Below, one piece after another: positions 7,724-14,361 of a stretch of DNA of 23,975 bases. Within the stretch, counting starts at the first letter, position 1; each line of letters starts with the position of its first letter. Under the pieces are notes generated by a model. It was given only the letters and a program-made list of their open reading frames with translations. It searched no databases and was not told the origin of the DNA. The DNA lies in assembly GCA_045577415.1 (NCBI GenBank), contig JAZNII010000154.1, forward strand, positions 1 to 23,975, read 5' to 3'. The translations under genes and the position numbers were made by a program. This DNA is from SVTX01 sp045577415 (GTDB taxonomy: Bacteria > Bacillota > Clostridia > Oscillospirales > CAG-272).

Positions 7724-8005
7724 TTACTGCTGATCGAAAAAGCCCTTGTTGCTATCCATAGACCACTTCTCGAACATTTCAAGATAGTTGATCTTGATAA
7801 ACTTCTGAATCTTATTGATCTCGATATCCGAGAGAACGCCGCGGTTCTGCACGACGGTAGAACCATCGCTATTAACGAAGAACTTTGCTGAGCCACCTTC
7901 CGTTAGTTTCTTATCGCTTGCGTGAACGTGCATACATTCGATAATGCAGTGGGAGGTGTAATAAAGATAGTAACCGGCAATCTGATACTGATAATACTTA
8001 GGCAT
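7724..8005 (-). CDS. DUF4160 domain protein
   Basis: A 93-residue protein beginning MPKYYQYQIAGYYLYYTSHC, with CMHVHASDKK, GSAKFFVNSDG, VVQNRG and a helical end (DIEINKIQKFIKINYLEMFE). The conserved His-rich CMHVHA segment is the mark of DUF4160, a small family often found in pairs with other small proteins and suspected, without proof, of being toxin-antitoxin-like. The start at 8005 is preferred over the ATG at 8011, because GGAGG at 8012-8016 would touch the latter but is 6 bases from the former. It overlaps the preceding gene by 8 bases. Confidence 0.75.
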   Translation of the reverse strand: MPKYYQYQIAGYYLYYTSHCIIECMHVHASDKKLTEGGSAKFFVNSDGSTVVQNRGVLSDIEINKIQKFIKINYLEMFEKWSMDSNKGFFDQQ

Positions 8006-8234
8006 TGTCATCCTCCATCAAAGAGGAATTTTTCTCCCAAATTCTCAAGACGAGTGTCTGCTCGACAGGCTCCATATTTGTTTCAAGTAGCTTTCCTTCA
8101 AGGGAAAGCACCATTGCATATTCGGGATTGTTGATATTCAGTACGGCAATTTTGCCGTCTTTTTTTGTAAACGCATATCCGCCAACGACCATATCGGCGC
8201 TGTCAGCAATTTTTTTGATTTTTTCTTCAGGCAT
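7998..8234 (-). CDS. Small unknown protein of the DUF4160 cassette (middle gene)
   Basis: A 78-residue acidic protein (MPEEKIKKIADSADMVVGGY ... ending in KNSSLMEDDNA). It has alternating strand-like segments (YAFTKKDGKIAVLNINNPEY, then YAMVLSLEGKLLET) and a helical end, with no membrane segment or cysteine. I do not recognise a characterised family. Its start overlaps the end of the upstream gene by 8 bases (ATGCCTGA), and its own end overlaps the DUF4160 gene by 8 bases (ATGCCTAA), so all three are tightly coupled in translation and probably act together. Confidence 0.7.
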   Translation of the reverse strand: MPEEKIKKIADSADMVVGGYAFTKKDGKIAVLNINNPEYAMVLSLEGKLLETNMEPVEQTLVLRIWEKNSSLMEDDNA

Positions 8235-8505
8235 AACGTACCTCCACCTGTCTAATGGGATTCAGGAACGCCTCAGCGTTCATATAAAGGTTTTCAAGAA
8301 TAGGGATGAGATCGATATATTCTTCTTCCTCTGTCGCTCGAGTCGAATACTTCGCCATAACCACGAGGTAGCCATTATCCCATTCTTTGATGCTTGTATA
8401 GCGTTCAAGGCTTTTGCTGGTGAGGAAAGTGAGAGTACGACCGCCGAAGGTAAAGGTGGTGTACTCACCGTTATTGCTTAAATATGCTTTCGATTGTTCA
8501 GCCAT
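8227..8505 (-). CDS. Small unknown protein of the DUF4160 cassette (first gene)
   Basis: A 92-residue protein starting MAEQSKAYLSNNGEYTTFTF, with a beta-rich first half (FGGRTLTFL, NGYLVVMAKY) and a helical second half (YIDLIPILENLYMNAEAFLN). The ATG at 8505 is preceded by AAAGGAG at good distance, and a strong promoter lies 44 bases further upstream. No characterised family recognised. As first gene of three overlapping genes ending with DUF4160, it may be a partner protein; that is inference from arrangement only. Confidence 0.7.
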   Translation of the reverse strand: MAEQSKAYLSNNGEYTTFTFGGRTLTFLTSKSLERYTSIKEWDNGYLVVMAKYSTRATEEEEYIDLIPILENLYMNAEAFLNPIRQVEVRYA

Positions 8506-8548
8506 CGTGTTGCTCCTTTCAAAATGATACTATCTCACCATCATATAC

Positions 8549-8577
8549 ATTATACCACGATTTTGTGAATAATTCAA
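8549..8577 (-). promoter_or_regulatory. Promoter of the DUF4160 cassette
   Basis: On the minus strand TTGAAT (8572-8577), a 17-base spacer ending CGTGG, and TATAAT (8549-8554). The spacer TATTCACAAAATCGTGG is nearly the same as in the GNAT promoter at 23865-23893. Confidence 0.8.
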
Positions 8578-8670
8578 GTAGAAAATCAATATATGCGCGC
8601 AGATTTTTGAAGCTCAAAATTTGAGTCGCTATTCAAAGAAAAGAGTTTGTCGAGTTAACAAAAAGTTATC

Positions 8671-8698
8671 TGGACTTTCCTCGCACGGAGTGATATTA
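8671..8698 (+). promoter_or_regulatory. Candidate promoter of the XRE regulator gene
   Basis: TGGACT (8671-8676), 16 bases, TATTAT (8693-8698). Moderate match. The inverted repeat just downstream would sit over the transcription start. Confidence 0.45.
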
Positions 8699-8701
8699 TG
8701 T

Positions 8702-8727
8702 TGCTAATCCCCAAGGGACTATTAGCA
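8702..8727 (+). promoter_or_regulatory. Inverted repeat, possible operator of the XRE regulator
   Basis: TGCTAAT (8702-8708) and ATTAGCA (8721-8727) are perfect inverted arms 12 bases apart, right after the candidate -10 and 24 bases before the start codon. XRE proteins often repress their own gene through such sites. This is inference; it could also be a leader hairpin. Confidence 0.4.
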
Positions 8728-8751
8728 TGAACAGAATATCAGAGGTATAAG

Positions 8752-9099
8752 ATGGAATCTTCTCAACGTGAATTTTTACGAAAGCTCGGAAAAGAAATAT
8801 GTACAGCTCGCAAACGGCTAAAAATGAGTCAAGCAGAGCTTGCTGAAAAAGCCGATTTGTCGGTAACATATATTAGTAAGATTGAGTGTGGGCATAGAAA
8901 TTTCAGTGTTCATACAATGGCAAGAATAGCGCAAGTATTGAAACTCCCACAATACAAAATGATAGAAGTTACTGGTTTTGAAAAATATAATGAACTACTT
9001 AAAAAAATATTAGAGGAATATTCCTCCGATGAAATAGAGGATATTGCTCAAATACTTCAATCCATTAATGAGTTGATTGCAAAAAGACTGCTTAAATAA
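8752..9099 (+). CDS. XRE-family helix-turn-helix regulator
   Basis: A 115-residue Cro/CI-type DNA-binding protein. The HTH spans about residues 13-67 (LGKEICTARKRLKMSQAELA, then KADLSVTYISKIECGHRNFS). The C-terminal 45 residues are acidic and helical (KYNELLKKILEEYSSDEIED), probably a dimerisation tail. AGAGG at 8741-8745 precedes the ATG by 6 bases. It has its own terminator, so it is a one-gene unit. It stands between the divergent DUF4160 cassette and the recombinase gene and may control either one; target sites other than the inverted repeat upstream were not found. Confidence 0.85.
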   Translation: MESSQREFLRKLGKEICTARKRLKMSQAELAEKADLSVTYISKIECGHRNFSVHTMARIAQVLKLPQYKMIEVTGFEKYNELLKKILEEYSSDEIEDIAQILQSINELIAKRLLK

Positions 9100-9103
9100 G
9101 CGT

Positions 9104-9140
9104 CGGGATACATCTTTTTTGAGGTGTATCCCGTTTTTTT
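9104..9140 (+). terminator. Rho-independent terminator of the XRE gene
   Basis: CGGGATACA (9104-9112) pairs with TGTATCCCG (9125-9133) and is followed by seven T bases. Confidence 0.92.
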
Positions 9141-9317
9141 ATTGCATACTTGCCATATCGTTCAAGCACCTGCCACATCGTTTATTTCAAATTCCCGCCA
9201 TTTATTATAAAATATTATCTTGTGGTATAAAACTCTGTCTGTATCTGCGGTTTAGGAATTATTCGCAAATATTTGGTAAAATAATAATACCATAACCTAA
9301 CGCAAGGAGAGTGTTTT

Positions 9318-10157
9318 ATGAAAAGGATTTTAGACACAAAGAAAATGCAGGAATTTGAATTCTATTTGAGAAACGAGGAAAGGAGTGCGGCGACGATCGA
9401 AAAATATATGCGTGACGTAAGTTTTTTTGCCACTTTTGTCTGTGATGCGGAAATCGACAAACAGAAAGTGCTTGATTACAAAAGCAAACTTGGCGAAATC
9501 TATGCAGTAGCGAGTGCAAATTCTATGATAGCGGCAATGAATTGCTTTCTTCGTTTTTGCGGATGGCACGATCTGTGTGTAAAACAGTTCAAAATGCAAA
9601 GAGAGGTTTACTGCTCGGAGGAAAAAGAGCTGACCCGTGCGGAGTATGTTCGATTGCTTGAGGCGGCAAACGCAAAGCACAATGAACGGCTCAATCTGAT
9701 CATTCAGACGATCTGCGGTACGGGTATCCGTGTGAGCGAGTTGCAATATATCACCGTGGAAGCGCTGAAGAACGGTGAAGCTATCGTGAATTGCAAGGGC
9801 AAAAACAGACGGGTATTTATCGTTCCCGAGCTAAAGAAAAAACTGCTCCGTTACGTGAAGGAGCAGGGAATTAGTGCCGGAACGGTATTCGTTACAAGAA
9901 GCGGAAACCCTGTGAGCAGGCATAGCATTTGGAAGGATATGAAGGAACTTTGTGAACAGGCAAACGTATCGCCAAGTAAGGTCTTTCCTCACAATCTTCG
10001 TCATCTGTTCGCCCGTACCTTTTACGGCATTGAAAAGGATATTGCCAAGCTCGCTGATATACTCGGACACGCAAGCATCAATACGACACGCATTTATATT
10101 GTAACAACAGGCGCCGAACACAAGCGCAAGATGGAGCATATGAGGCTCATCATATAA
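9318..10157 (+). CDS. Tyrosine recombinase, XerC/D-like (putative invertase)
   Basis: A 279-residue site-specific recombinase. The N-terminal SAM-like core-binding domain spans about 8-90 and the catalytic domain about 105-279. All catalytic residues are present: Arg138 (GTGIRVSEL), Lys160/162 (CKGKNRR), His225 and Arg228 (HNLRH), His251 (GHASINTTR) and the nucleophile Tyr260. AAGGAG sits well before the ATG at 9318. Its size and lack of an arm-binding N-domain match Xer-type and DNA-invertase recombinases more than phage integrases, unlike the second recombinase at 12650-13804. It ends 40 bases before a 19-bp inverted repeat pair, which suggests it flips that segment; this is inference. No clear promoter was found in 9141-9317. 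Confidence 0.9.
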   Translation: MKRILDTKKMQEFEFYLRNEERSAATIEKYMRDVSFFATFVCDAEIDKQKVLDYKSKLGEIYAVASANSMIAAMNCFLRFCGWHDLCVKQFKMQREVYCSEEKELTRAEYVRLLEAANAKHNERLNLIIQTICGTGIRVSELQYITVEALKNGEAIVNCKGKNRRVFIVPELKKKLLRYVKEQGISAGTVFVTRSGNPVSRHSIWKDMKELCEQANVSPSKVFPHNLRHLFARTFYGIEKDIAKLADILGHASINTTRIYIVTTGAEHKRKMEHMRLII

Positions 10158-10197
10158 AAGAAAAAATCCCGATGCGAACACACCGAGACCAAAGACA

Positions 10198-10216
10198 ACA
10201 TAACGAGAGTTATGTG
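10198..10216 (+). repeat. Left inverted repeat (IRL) of a putative invertible segment
   Basis: ACATAACGAGAGTTATGTG. Seven-base palindromic arms (ACATAAC / GTTATGT) flank a GAGA centre. The exact reverse complement occurs at 10460-10478. Site form (two inverted half-sites round an asymmetric centre) is that of tyrosine recombinase sites, although a palindromic operator is an alternative. Confidence 0.7.
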
Positions 10217-10253
10217 ATATTAGATATCCGATAATTTTTTCAGATACATAAGA

Positions 10254-10282
10254 ATTATACCACAAAGACGCTTAGAAATCAA
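10254..10282 (-). promoter_or_regulatory. Leftward promoter inside the putative invertible segment
   Basis: Minus strand TTGATT (10277-10282), 17 bases, TATAAT (10254-10259), with GTGG before the -10 as in two other promoters of this window. As it stands it would make RNA antisense to the end of the recombinase gene. Confidence 0.75.
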
Positions 10283-10355
10283 TAGGTTTGAGGAAATTTA
10301 TAGGCTGACAAGATAAATTTATTAAATTTCATCTAAAAAATTGCGTGACAAAAAC

Positions 10356-10400
10356 GCCTTTCGTACATTTTTTCAAAAAAACTACGGCGAAAGGCTTTTT
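10356..10400 (+). terminator. Bidirectional terminator inside the invertible segment
   Basis: GCCTTTCG (10356-10363) pairs with CGAAAGGC (10388-10395). Five T bases follow on the plus strand and GTTTTTG follows on the minus strand, so it can stop transcription both ways. The loop carries T-run/A-run stretches that can pair further. Confidence 0.75.
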
Positions 10401-10459
10401 GTTGCGCTCTTTTTTTGTTCGTATCAAAGCGAATTTGGTAACGATTCCCACTTTTTAAC

Positions 10460-10478
10460 CACATAACTCTCGTTATGT
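10460..10478 (-). repeat. Right inverted repeat (IRR) of the putative invertible segment
   Basis: Exact reverse complement of 10198-10216 over 19 bases, including the asymmetric TCTC centre (GAGA in the left copy), so the two sites face each other as inversion requires. Confidence 0.7.
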
Positions 10479-10524
10479 CGCTTTATTAGTCCATGTGAAC
10501 AGCAGCCCGTCCATAAAAACAGAA

Positions 10525-10548
10525 TCCTACTCAGATAGGACTTTTTTT
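10525..10548 (+). terminator. Weak hairpin with T-run before the TetR gene
   Basis: TCCTA (10525-10529) and TAGGA (10536-10540) with a 6-base loop, then C and seven T bases. The stem is short. It could act as an attenuator for RNA entering from the invertible segment. I found no convincing rightward promoter in 10479-10630. Confidence 0.35.
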
Positions 10549-10630
10549 AGGAAACCGGTGTAGCGTTCACTAATTGCCTTCAAAAAAAACAAAATTTCTT
10601 GGTTGCGAATGAAATGGAGGGGAGAACCGA

Positions 10631-11245
10631 ATGAGGTACGAAGCGGAAATAAAAGAGCTTCTGATTGAAAATGCCATACATCTCATTGCCGAAGGCGGCT
10701 TCGAAAAAGCGACAACCAAGGAACTTACTCACAGCGGTGGACATTTGCCAGATTTTAAGATGAACGAGGTCTATATCTATCGATTCTTCAAAAGCAAGGA
10801 GAATTTGTATGAAGCGGCTTTCGTTCGTTTGGATACGGAATTGTTCTACGCATTTAAGCATGGCGTTCAAATCGTCGGAGGTTTTGAGAACAGCAGAAAC
10901 GATAAGCTGGACAAATTTTTCTCGATGGCTTGGCAATTCATCCTGGGTAACGAAGAGCGTTGTCGTTGTTACGTGAGATATTACTATTCGATCTATTTCA
11001 AGGGACAATCCCGTGAAGCTCATAGAAAGCTTTTCGAGGGAATGGTTAGCGAAATGACTCCGATTTTCAAGGAGGAAGCGGACGTCGAAGCTATATTACA
11101 CAGTGTCTTTACCGCACTGTTTGATTTTGCCATTCGTGTCTATAACGGAGAGTTAGAGGATAGTGATATTAACAGACCCCATATCTTCAATGTGCTCTAT
11201 GGCATGATGGCGACTTATCTGAAGGATTCGGTAAAAGCGTCATAG
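10631..11245 (+). CDS. TetR/AcrR-family transcriptional regulator
   Basis: A 204-residue regulator with an N-terminal HTH (about 5-60: IKELLIENAIHLIAEGGFEK, then TTKELTHSGG, VYIYRFFKSKENLYEAAF) and a helical ligand/dimer domain behind it. The HTH is unusual in carrying an insertion of about 10 residues (SGGHLPDFKMNEV) between the first helices and the recognition helix, which keeps the YIYRFFKSKENL signature. A strong GGAGGGGAG ribosome site precedes the ATG. It is first of three co-directional genes (gaps of 18 and 40 bases) with zinc-ribbon and membrane-anchored products, and probably governs them. Its promoter is not evident, which fits supply from the invertible segment. Confidence 0.85.
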   Translation: MRYEAEIKELLIENAIHLIAEGGFEKATTKELTHSGGHLPDFKMNEVYIYRFFKSKENLYEAAFVRLDTELFYAFKHGVQIVGGFENSRNDKLDKFFSMAWQFILGNEERCRCYVRYYYSIYFKGQSREAHRKLFEGMVSEMTPIFKEEADVEAILHSVFTALFDFAIRVYNGELEDSDINRPHIFNVLYGMMATYLKDSVKAS

Positions 11246-11263
11246 ATTGCATAGGAGAAAACA

Positions 11264-11512
11264 TTGAAAGACAAAAAGGAAAACGTAGAAATAACAAAAC
11301 CGCAGGAAAGCGGGAAATCATGGTTTGTGGCAAACATCAACACTTGTATTGTGTGCGGCAGAGAGATCCCCGAGGGAAGACTTGCTTGTATGGAATGCGA
11401 GATTGGAAAGTCTCAAAAAAGATGTACGATATGCGACAGACCGATTGCAGAGAGCGAGACTATTTGCTCAAACTGCAAAGCTGTTATATTCCGTTCAAAA
11501 ATTAAGGATTAA
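11264..11512 (+). CDS. Small double zinc-ribbon protein
   Basis: An 82-residue protein with two four-cysteine knuckles: Cys28-x2-Cys31 with Cys42-x2-Cys45, and Cys54-x2-Cys57 with Cys68-x2-Cys71. Each has the CxxC(G/D)R.I.E..CxxC form of zinc ribbons. The first 20 residues are charged and probably disordered. The start is TTG at 11264, 6 bases after AGGAG (11253-11257); no ATG fits. It lies between the TetR gene and the membrane-anchored gene. Role unknown: zinc ribbons of this size often act as scaffolds or adaptors, but nothing here tells which. Confidence 0.75.
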   Translation: MKDKKENVEITKPQESGKSWFVANINTCIVCGREIPEGRLACMECEIGKSQKRCTICDRPIAESETICSNCKAVIFRSKIKD

Positions 11513-11552
11513 GATCCTGATACTATTGCGATTTTAGGAGAGGAGGACAACG

Positions 11553-12050
11553 ATGCCTAAAAGCAAACTAATGCGAATCATCTTGATTGCCGGAAGCGTG
11601 TTGATTATCGTCGGCGTTTCATTGATGGGCTGGATGCTCGCAACAGAAGATGAACGAGGCGTAATTGAAGTTAAGCTGGAGGATGGCAAAACAGAGTCGC
11701 TGGCATTTGAAGATCTCACTCTCGTGCCCGGTGAAGAATGTGAATACATAATAAAGCTTGAAAAATCCAGCGCAAGTAAATACGACTTAGAGCTTGATTT
11801 CGTTAACACCGACGAAGAAAAGACTTTGAAGAACTATGCTCGTGTAAAAGTTCTTGCAAACGGCGAGGTCGTATCTGACGAGTTGCTTGCGGATGCCTTT
11901 GACAATGAGAAAATTATCTTACCCGTTGACTTTGACGAGGGAAAGAACACAGAGCTGAAGATTGTGTACTATCTCCCCCTTGAAGTCGGAAATGAAGCAA
12001 AAAAAGCCGAGGCGTTCTTTGAACTGCTGCTGAAGGCAAGTAACGAGTGA
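11553..12050 (+). CDS. Membrane-anchored extracytoplasmic protein, possible TasA-like fold
   Basis: A 165-residue protein with one N-terminal membrane helix (about 7-29, LMRIILIAGSVLIIVGVSLM) and an outward-facing remainder that is acidic and strand-rich. Features such as LTLVPGEECEYIIKLEK and KYDLELDFVNTDEEKTL followed by YARVKVLANGEVV recall the beta-sandwich of TasA/camelysin matrix proteins, where a PGD-type turn precedes strands. That likeness is by eye and weak. A strong AGGAGAGGAGG site precedes the ATG. It is the last gene of the TetR cassette. A surface-exposed product would fit the kind of function usually put under phase variation. Confidence 0.65.
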   Translation: MPKSKLMRIILIAGSVLIIVGVSLMGWMLATEDERGVIEVKLEDGKTESLAFEDLTLVPGEECEYIIKLEKSSASKYDLELDFVNTDEEKTLKNYARVKVLANGEVVSDELLADAFDNEKIILPVDFDEGKNTELKIVYYLPLEVGNEAKKAEAFFELLLKASNE

Positions 12051-12420
12051 GGTAATCTATTCTTTGTAAACTCCACTCGTTTAAGTCAGTGCGGAGAGGG
12101 AGAACCGATGAAATAAATTTAGCAAAGTTTATTGATAAGGGTTCAAAATCCCTCTCGTTATGATATGTTTCTATTGTGCGCTTTCCGTTGTTTACAATGC
12201 GTTGTAAATTGATTATAACAATACAAAAATAATAGGGAAAACCGTTCCGTGTTTTTGCTTTCTTTGGTTTGATATCGGTTATTCCGTAGGGTTCTAACGT
12301 GCGGATATGACAATGCAGATTGCCGTCACTGTCGCGCTCCCACCGTTTGTCTTTTCGCTCGATTAGTGCGCGGTGTTCTTCGGGGGTGATTGCTATGTGT
12401 AACTCTGCGGTGTGTGTCAT
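12040..12420 (-). pseudogene. Truncated replication initiator (Rep) gene
   Basis: From the ATG at 12420, with AAAGGAG upstream on the minus strand, about 127 residues look like the N-terminus of phage/plasmid replication initiators: LHIAITPEEHRALI, a segment with NLHCHIRTLEPYGITDI, YYFCIVIINLQRIVNNGKRT, and NEWSLQRIDYLTRY. The W-x-L-x-RIDY pattern leads into the catalytic part in related proteins, but here the homologous sequence stops near 12040, exactly where the convergent membrane-protein gene ends. The remaining frame runs antisense through that gene and is not real. This is a relic of the element's replication module. I see no gene in 12421-12649. Confidence 0.5.
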
Positions 12421-12649
12421 TTTTGCGCTCTCCTTTCTGCTGTGCCTTTTTCGGGAAAATCCCTTTTTTCGTATCACCGCCAACCCGTGTTTTGCTTATA
12501 GTTTCCTTGTAGTGGTGGAAATGTGGGGACGGGTAGCGGTGTCTATATACGCCTATTTTACCAAACGGTTTTATTTGCCCCTTGCAAAGTTTCCTTATAG
12601 TCAATGGTTTTGAAATTGCACGTTTGGCGGTTCTGTCGGGAAGTGGGCG

Positions 12650-13804
12650 TTACATATCCCCGAAAATATCCGTAAATATGCTTACGGTGTTATCTGTCAC
12701 ACTATCGCGCAAATGTGTATAAACTCTTTCCGTAGTGCGTGATGATGAGTGACCTAAATATTTAGATACTACGGGAAAACCCGCATTGTGTTCAATCAGT
12801 AGCGTGCAACAAGTGTGTCGTAGGTCGTGCAGCCGTATGTGTTGCAATCCTGCTTGTTTGAGAAATTGATTGAACATATTGTTTATTCGTGTAGGACTTA
12901 TAGGCAATCCTTTGTTTGACAATACTATGTATTCTCCCGTAATTCCTAATTCTGCTTGTGTTGAGCGGTATTCTTCCAACGCTCGTTGTGTTTGAGGTTG
13001 CAAGGGAATTGTTCTGCGACTGTTTTTTGTTTTAGGACTTTTTTCAATGATTGTTGCTCCTATTACGGGTACTCTCTCCCGTTGTATAGATATTCTTGAA
13101 CCGTCTGCCCCTGTTGTTATATCTTCCCATTTCAACCCTAAAATTTCACCTCTACGCATACCTTGTAACGCACCGAGACAAACAATAACTTTTAGGCGTT
13201 TGTCTTGGCAATCGTCTATTGCTTGCATTAAGGCTTGAACTTCGTCCTTTGTCAATGCCGTACCCTCAAATGTTTCCTCTTGCTTTTTAGCGGTACTGTT
13301 GACAACATTTTGGGAAATGTAACCGCAATCTATCGCGTAATTAAAAACCGATTGCAATAACCGCCTATCCCCGTTTATGCTTCTATTACTTAATTGTCCC
13401 TCTCGTTCTATTTCGTCCATATAGCGTGCTATGTCAATCTTTTTTACGGAAACAAGTTTTTTCTTTCCGAGAGGGTGTTTTGCTATTCTTTTAAGGCGTG
13501 TTCTGTAATTGTCTTTTGTTGTTTCTTCAAGGTTTCTTTCCGCGATATACTGTTCTATACATTGTGCTACGGTTATTTGTGTATTAGAACTTGTCATACC
13601 GTACTTTTTTCGCTCGTATTCGTGCGCTTGTCTTATTTCTCGCGCCTCTTTGAGTGTTTGACAAGTGACGGTTGTTCTTTGAATACCCTTGTCATTGTAA
13701 CCGCAATATTTTGTGACAAGATAATGTCCCGTTTTTCTGTCTCTGGCTATGTTTCGTTCTATGCGTTCTCGCGCCGGCGGTGCTTTGGTTTTCGTTGTGT
13801 TCAT
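12650..13804 (-). CDS. int: Phage-type tyrosine integrase
   Basis: A 384-residue integrase with three parts: an N-terminal arm-binding AP2-like domain (about 15-70, RNIARDRKTGHYLVTKY), a core-binding SAM-like domain (about 75-175), and the catalytic domain (about 180-384). Catalytic residues are Arg217 (GMRRGE), Lys258/260 (SPKTKNSRR), His326 and Arg329 (HDLRH), His352 (LGHSSSRTT) and Tyr362 (VYTH). AAAGGA precedes the ATG. It reads away from the tRNA-Pro remnant about 510 bases upstream and toward the Rep relic. This is the usual order of a small integrative element: att, int, replication genes. It is complete and probably the enzyme that inserted the 7.5-14.3 kb element. Confidence 0.93.
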   Translation of the reverse strand: MNTTKTKAPPARERIERNIARDRKTGHYLVTKYCGYNDKGIQRTTVTCQTLKEAREIRQAHEYERKKYGMTSSNTQITVAQCIEQYIAERNLEETTKDNYRTRLKRIAKHPLGKKKLVSVKKIDIARYMDEIEREGQLSNRSINGDRRLLQSVFNYAIDCGYISQNVVNSTAKKQEETFEGTALTKDEVQALMQAIDDCQDKRLKVIVCLGALQGMRRGEILGLKWEDITTGADGSRISIQRERVPVIGATIIEKSPKTKNSRRTIPLQPQTQRALEEYRSTQAELGITGEYIVLSNKGLPISPTRINNMFNQFLKQAGLQHIRLHDLRHTCCTLLIEHNAGFPVVSKYLGHSSSRTTERVYTHLRDSVTDNTVSIFTDIFGDM

Positions 13805-13928
13805 TGTTTGTGTCCTTTCTTTCCGTATAGGTGGGGATTTAGATTTTTTTTGTTTTTTCGCTTTTATAGCGTTGTCTGTCGGTGTGCGTGGGTGCGTCCT
13901 CTGTAAAAGTAGTAAAGGTGTGTACCCT

Positions 13929-13963
13929 CAACCGTTTATATAGTAGCAGAGAACAACCGTTTA
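13929..13963 (+). repeat. Two direct CAACCGTTTA repeats upstream of int
   Basis: CAACCGTTTA at 13929-13938 and 13954-13963, 25 bases apart, in the 13805-14316 spacer, which holds no gene I can support. Position between int and the att-like sequence suits integrase arm sites or Rep iterons. Two copies only, so this is tentative. Confidence 0.35.
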
Positions 13964-14182
13964 CTGATATATGATGTACTCACAGTTGCGGTTTCCCCTT
14001 ATAGTACCGTAACCGACAACTCCCCCCCTTTGCGGTGTTTACCGAAAACCTTTAAGGAATGTTTCAAAAATCAATCAAGACAAGGAGACTATTTTTCTTT
14101 TTTAGAACCGCGCTTTTTGAAAATGCGTTAGGATTTTGGGCAAAATCTGCAAAAAAGTTTGTCATTATTCCTTTAATATAGG

Positions 14183-14205
14183 TTTTTGCAACTTTTTTTG
14201 CAACT
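14183..14205 (+). repeat. Tandem TTTTTGCAACT repeats
   Basis: The 11-base unit occurs at 14183-14193 and again at 14195-14205, about 110 bases from the tRNA-Pro remnant on the integrase side. Possibly an integrase or excisionase binding site; no direct evidence. Confidence 0.35.
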
Positions 14206-14316
14206 CGCCCCGAAAGAGAAAACAAAAAAGGTTGACTAAATAACCATAAAACCACTAAATATAGTGATAATACGATTGATTTAATCAACCTATTGTGTTC
14301 CGCTCTCGCGGATTTT

Positions 14317-14361
14317 TGGTCTGAGTGACAAGACTTGAACTTGCGGCCTCTACCACCCCAA
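14317..14361 (-). repeat. tRNA-Pro(GGG) 3' half, putative att site (integrase end)
   Basis: Exactly 45 bases matching tRNA positions 32-76 on the minus strand: anticodon loop TTGGGGT, stem GGTAG, variable AGGCC, T stem GCAAG/CTTGT with loop TTCAAGT, acceptor strand CACTCAG, A, CCA. The 5' half is absent: bases to the right do not pair with GGTAG or CACTCAG. A short TCCGC-GAGA-GCGGA hairpin follows the CCA. It repeats 7459-7505 in the same orientation, as expected for the two ends of an element inserted at a tRNA. Confidence 0.7.

Larger units (their letters stand above)
10198..10478. other. Putative invertible promoter segment (phase switch)
   Basis: A 281-base stretch bounded by 19-bp inverted repeats, 40 bases after a XerC/D-like recombinase gene and 153 bases before a TetR-type gene. 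Inside it are a strong promoter reading leftward (10254-10282) and a strong bidirectional hairpin terminator (10356-10400). No gene lies within. In the present orientation the promoter reads back into the 3' end of the recombinase gene. If the segment flipped, the promoter would move to about 10394-10422 and read toward the TetR cassette, with the terminator behind it. The parts are seen; the switching is inferred. Confidence 0.6.

Noticed and set aside
10198..10478. Small insertion element or MITE bounded by the 19-bp inverted repeats
   Set aside because: The repeats are themselves palindromic, no target duplication is visible outside them, and the contents (promoter, terminator) suit a switch better. 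Not fully excluded.
12326..12604. 92-residue minus-strand frame upstream of and overlapping the Rep relic
   Set aside because: The Rep-like frame starting at 12420 has a proper ribosome site and family features; this frame overlaps it and is highly basic without motif.
13394..13906. 170-residue plus-strand frame rich in Phe/Cys/Ser across int
   Set aside because: Composition is that of a reversed integrase frame (TTT/TGT-rich); the minus strand encodes a complete integrase here.
14317..14361. Intact tRNA gene
   Set aside because: Only positions 32-76 are present; no sequence to the right can supply the D arm, anticodon stem partner or acceptor 5' strand.
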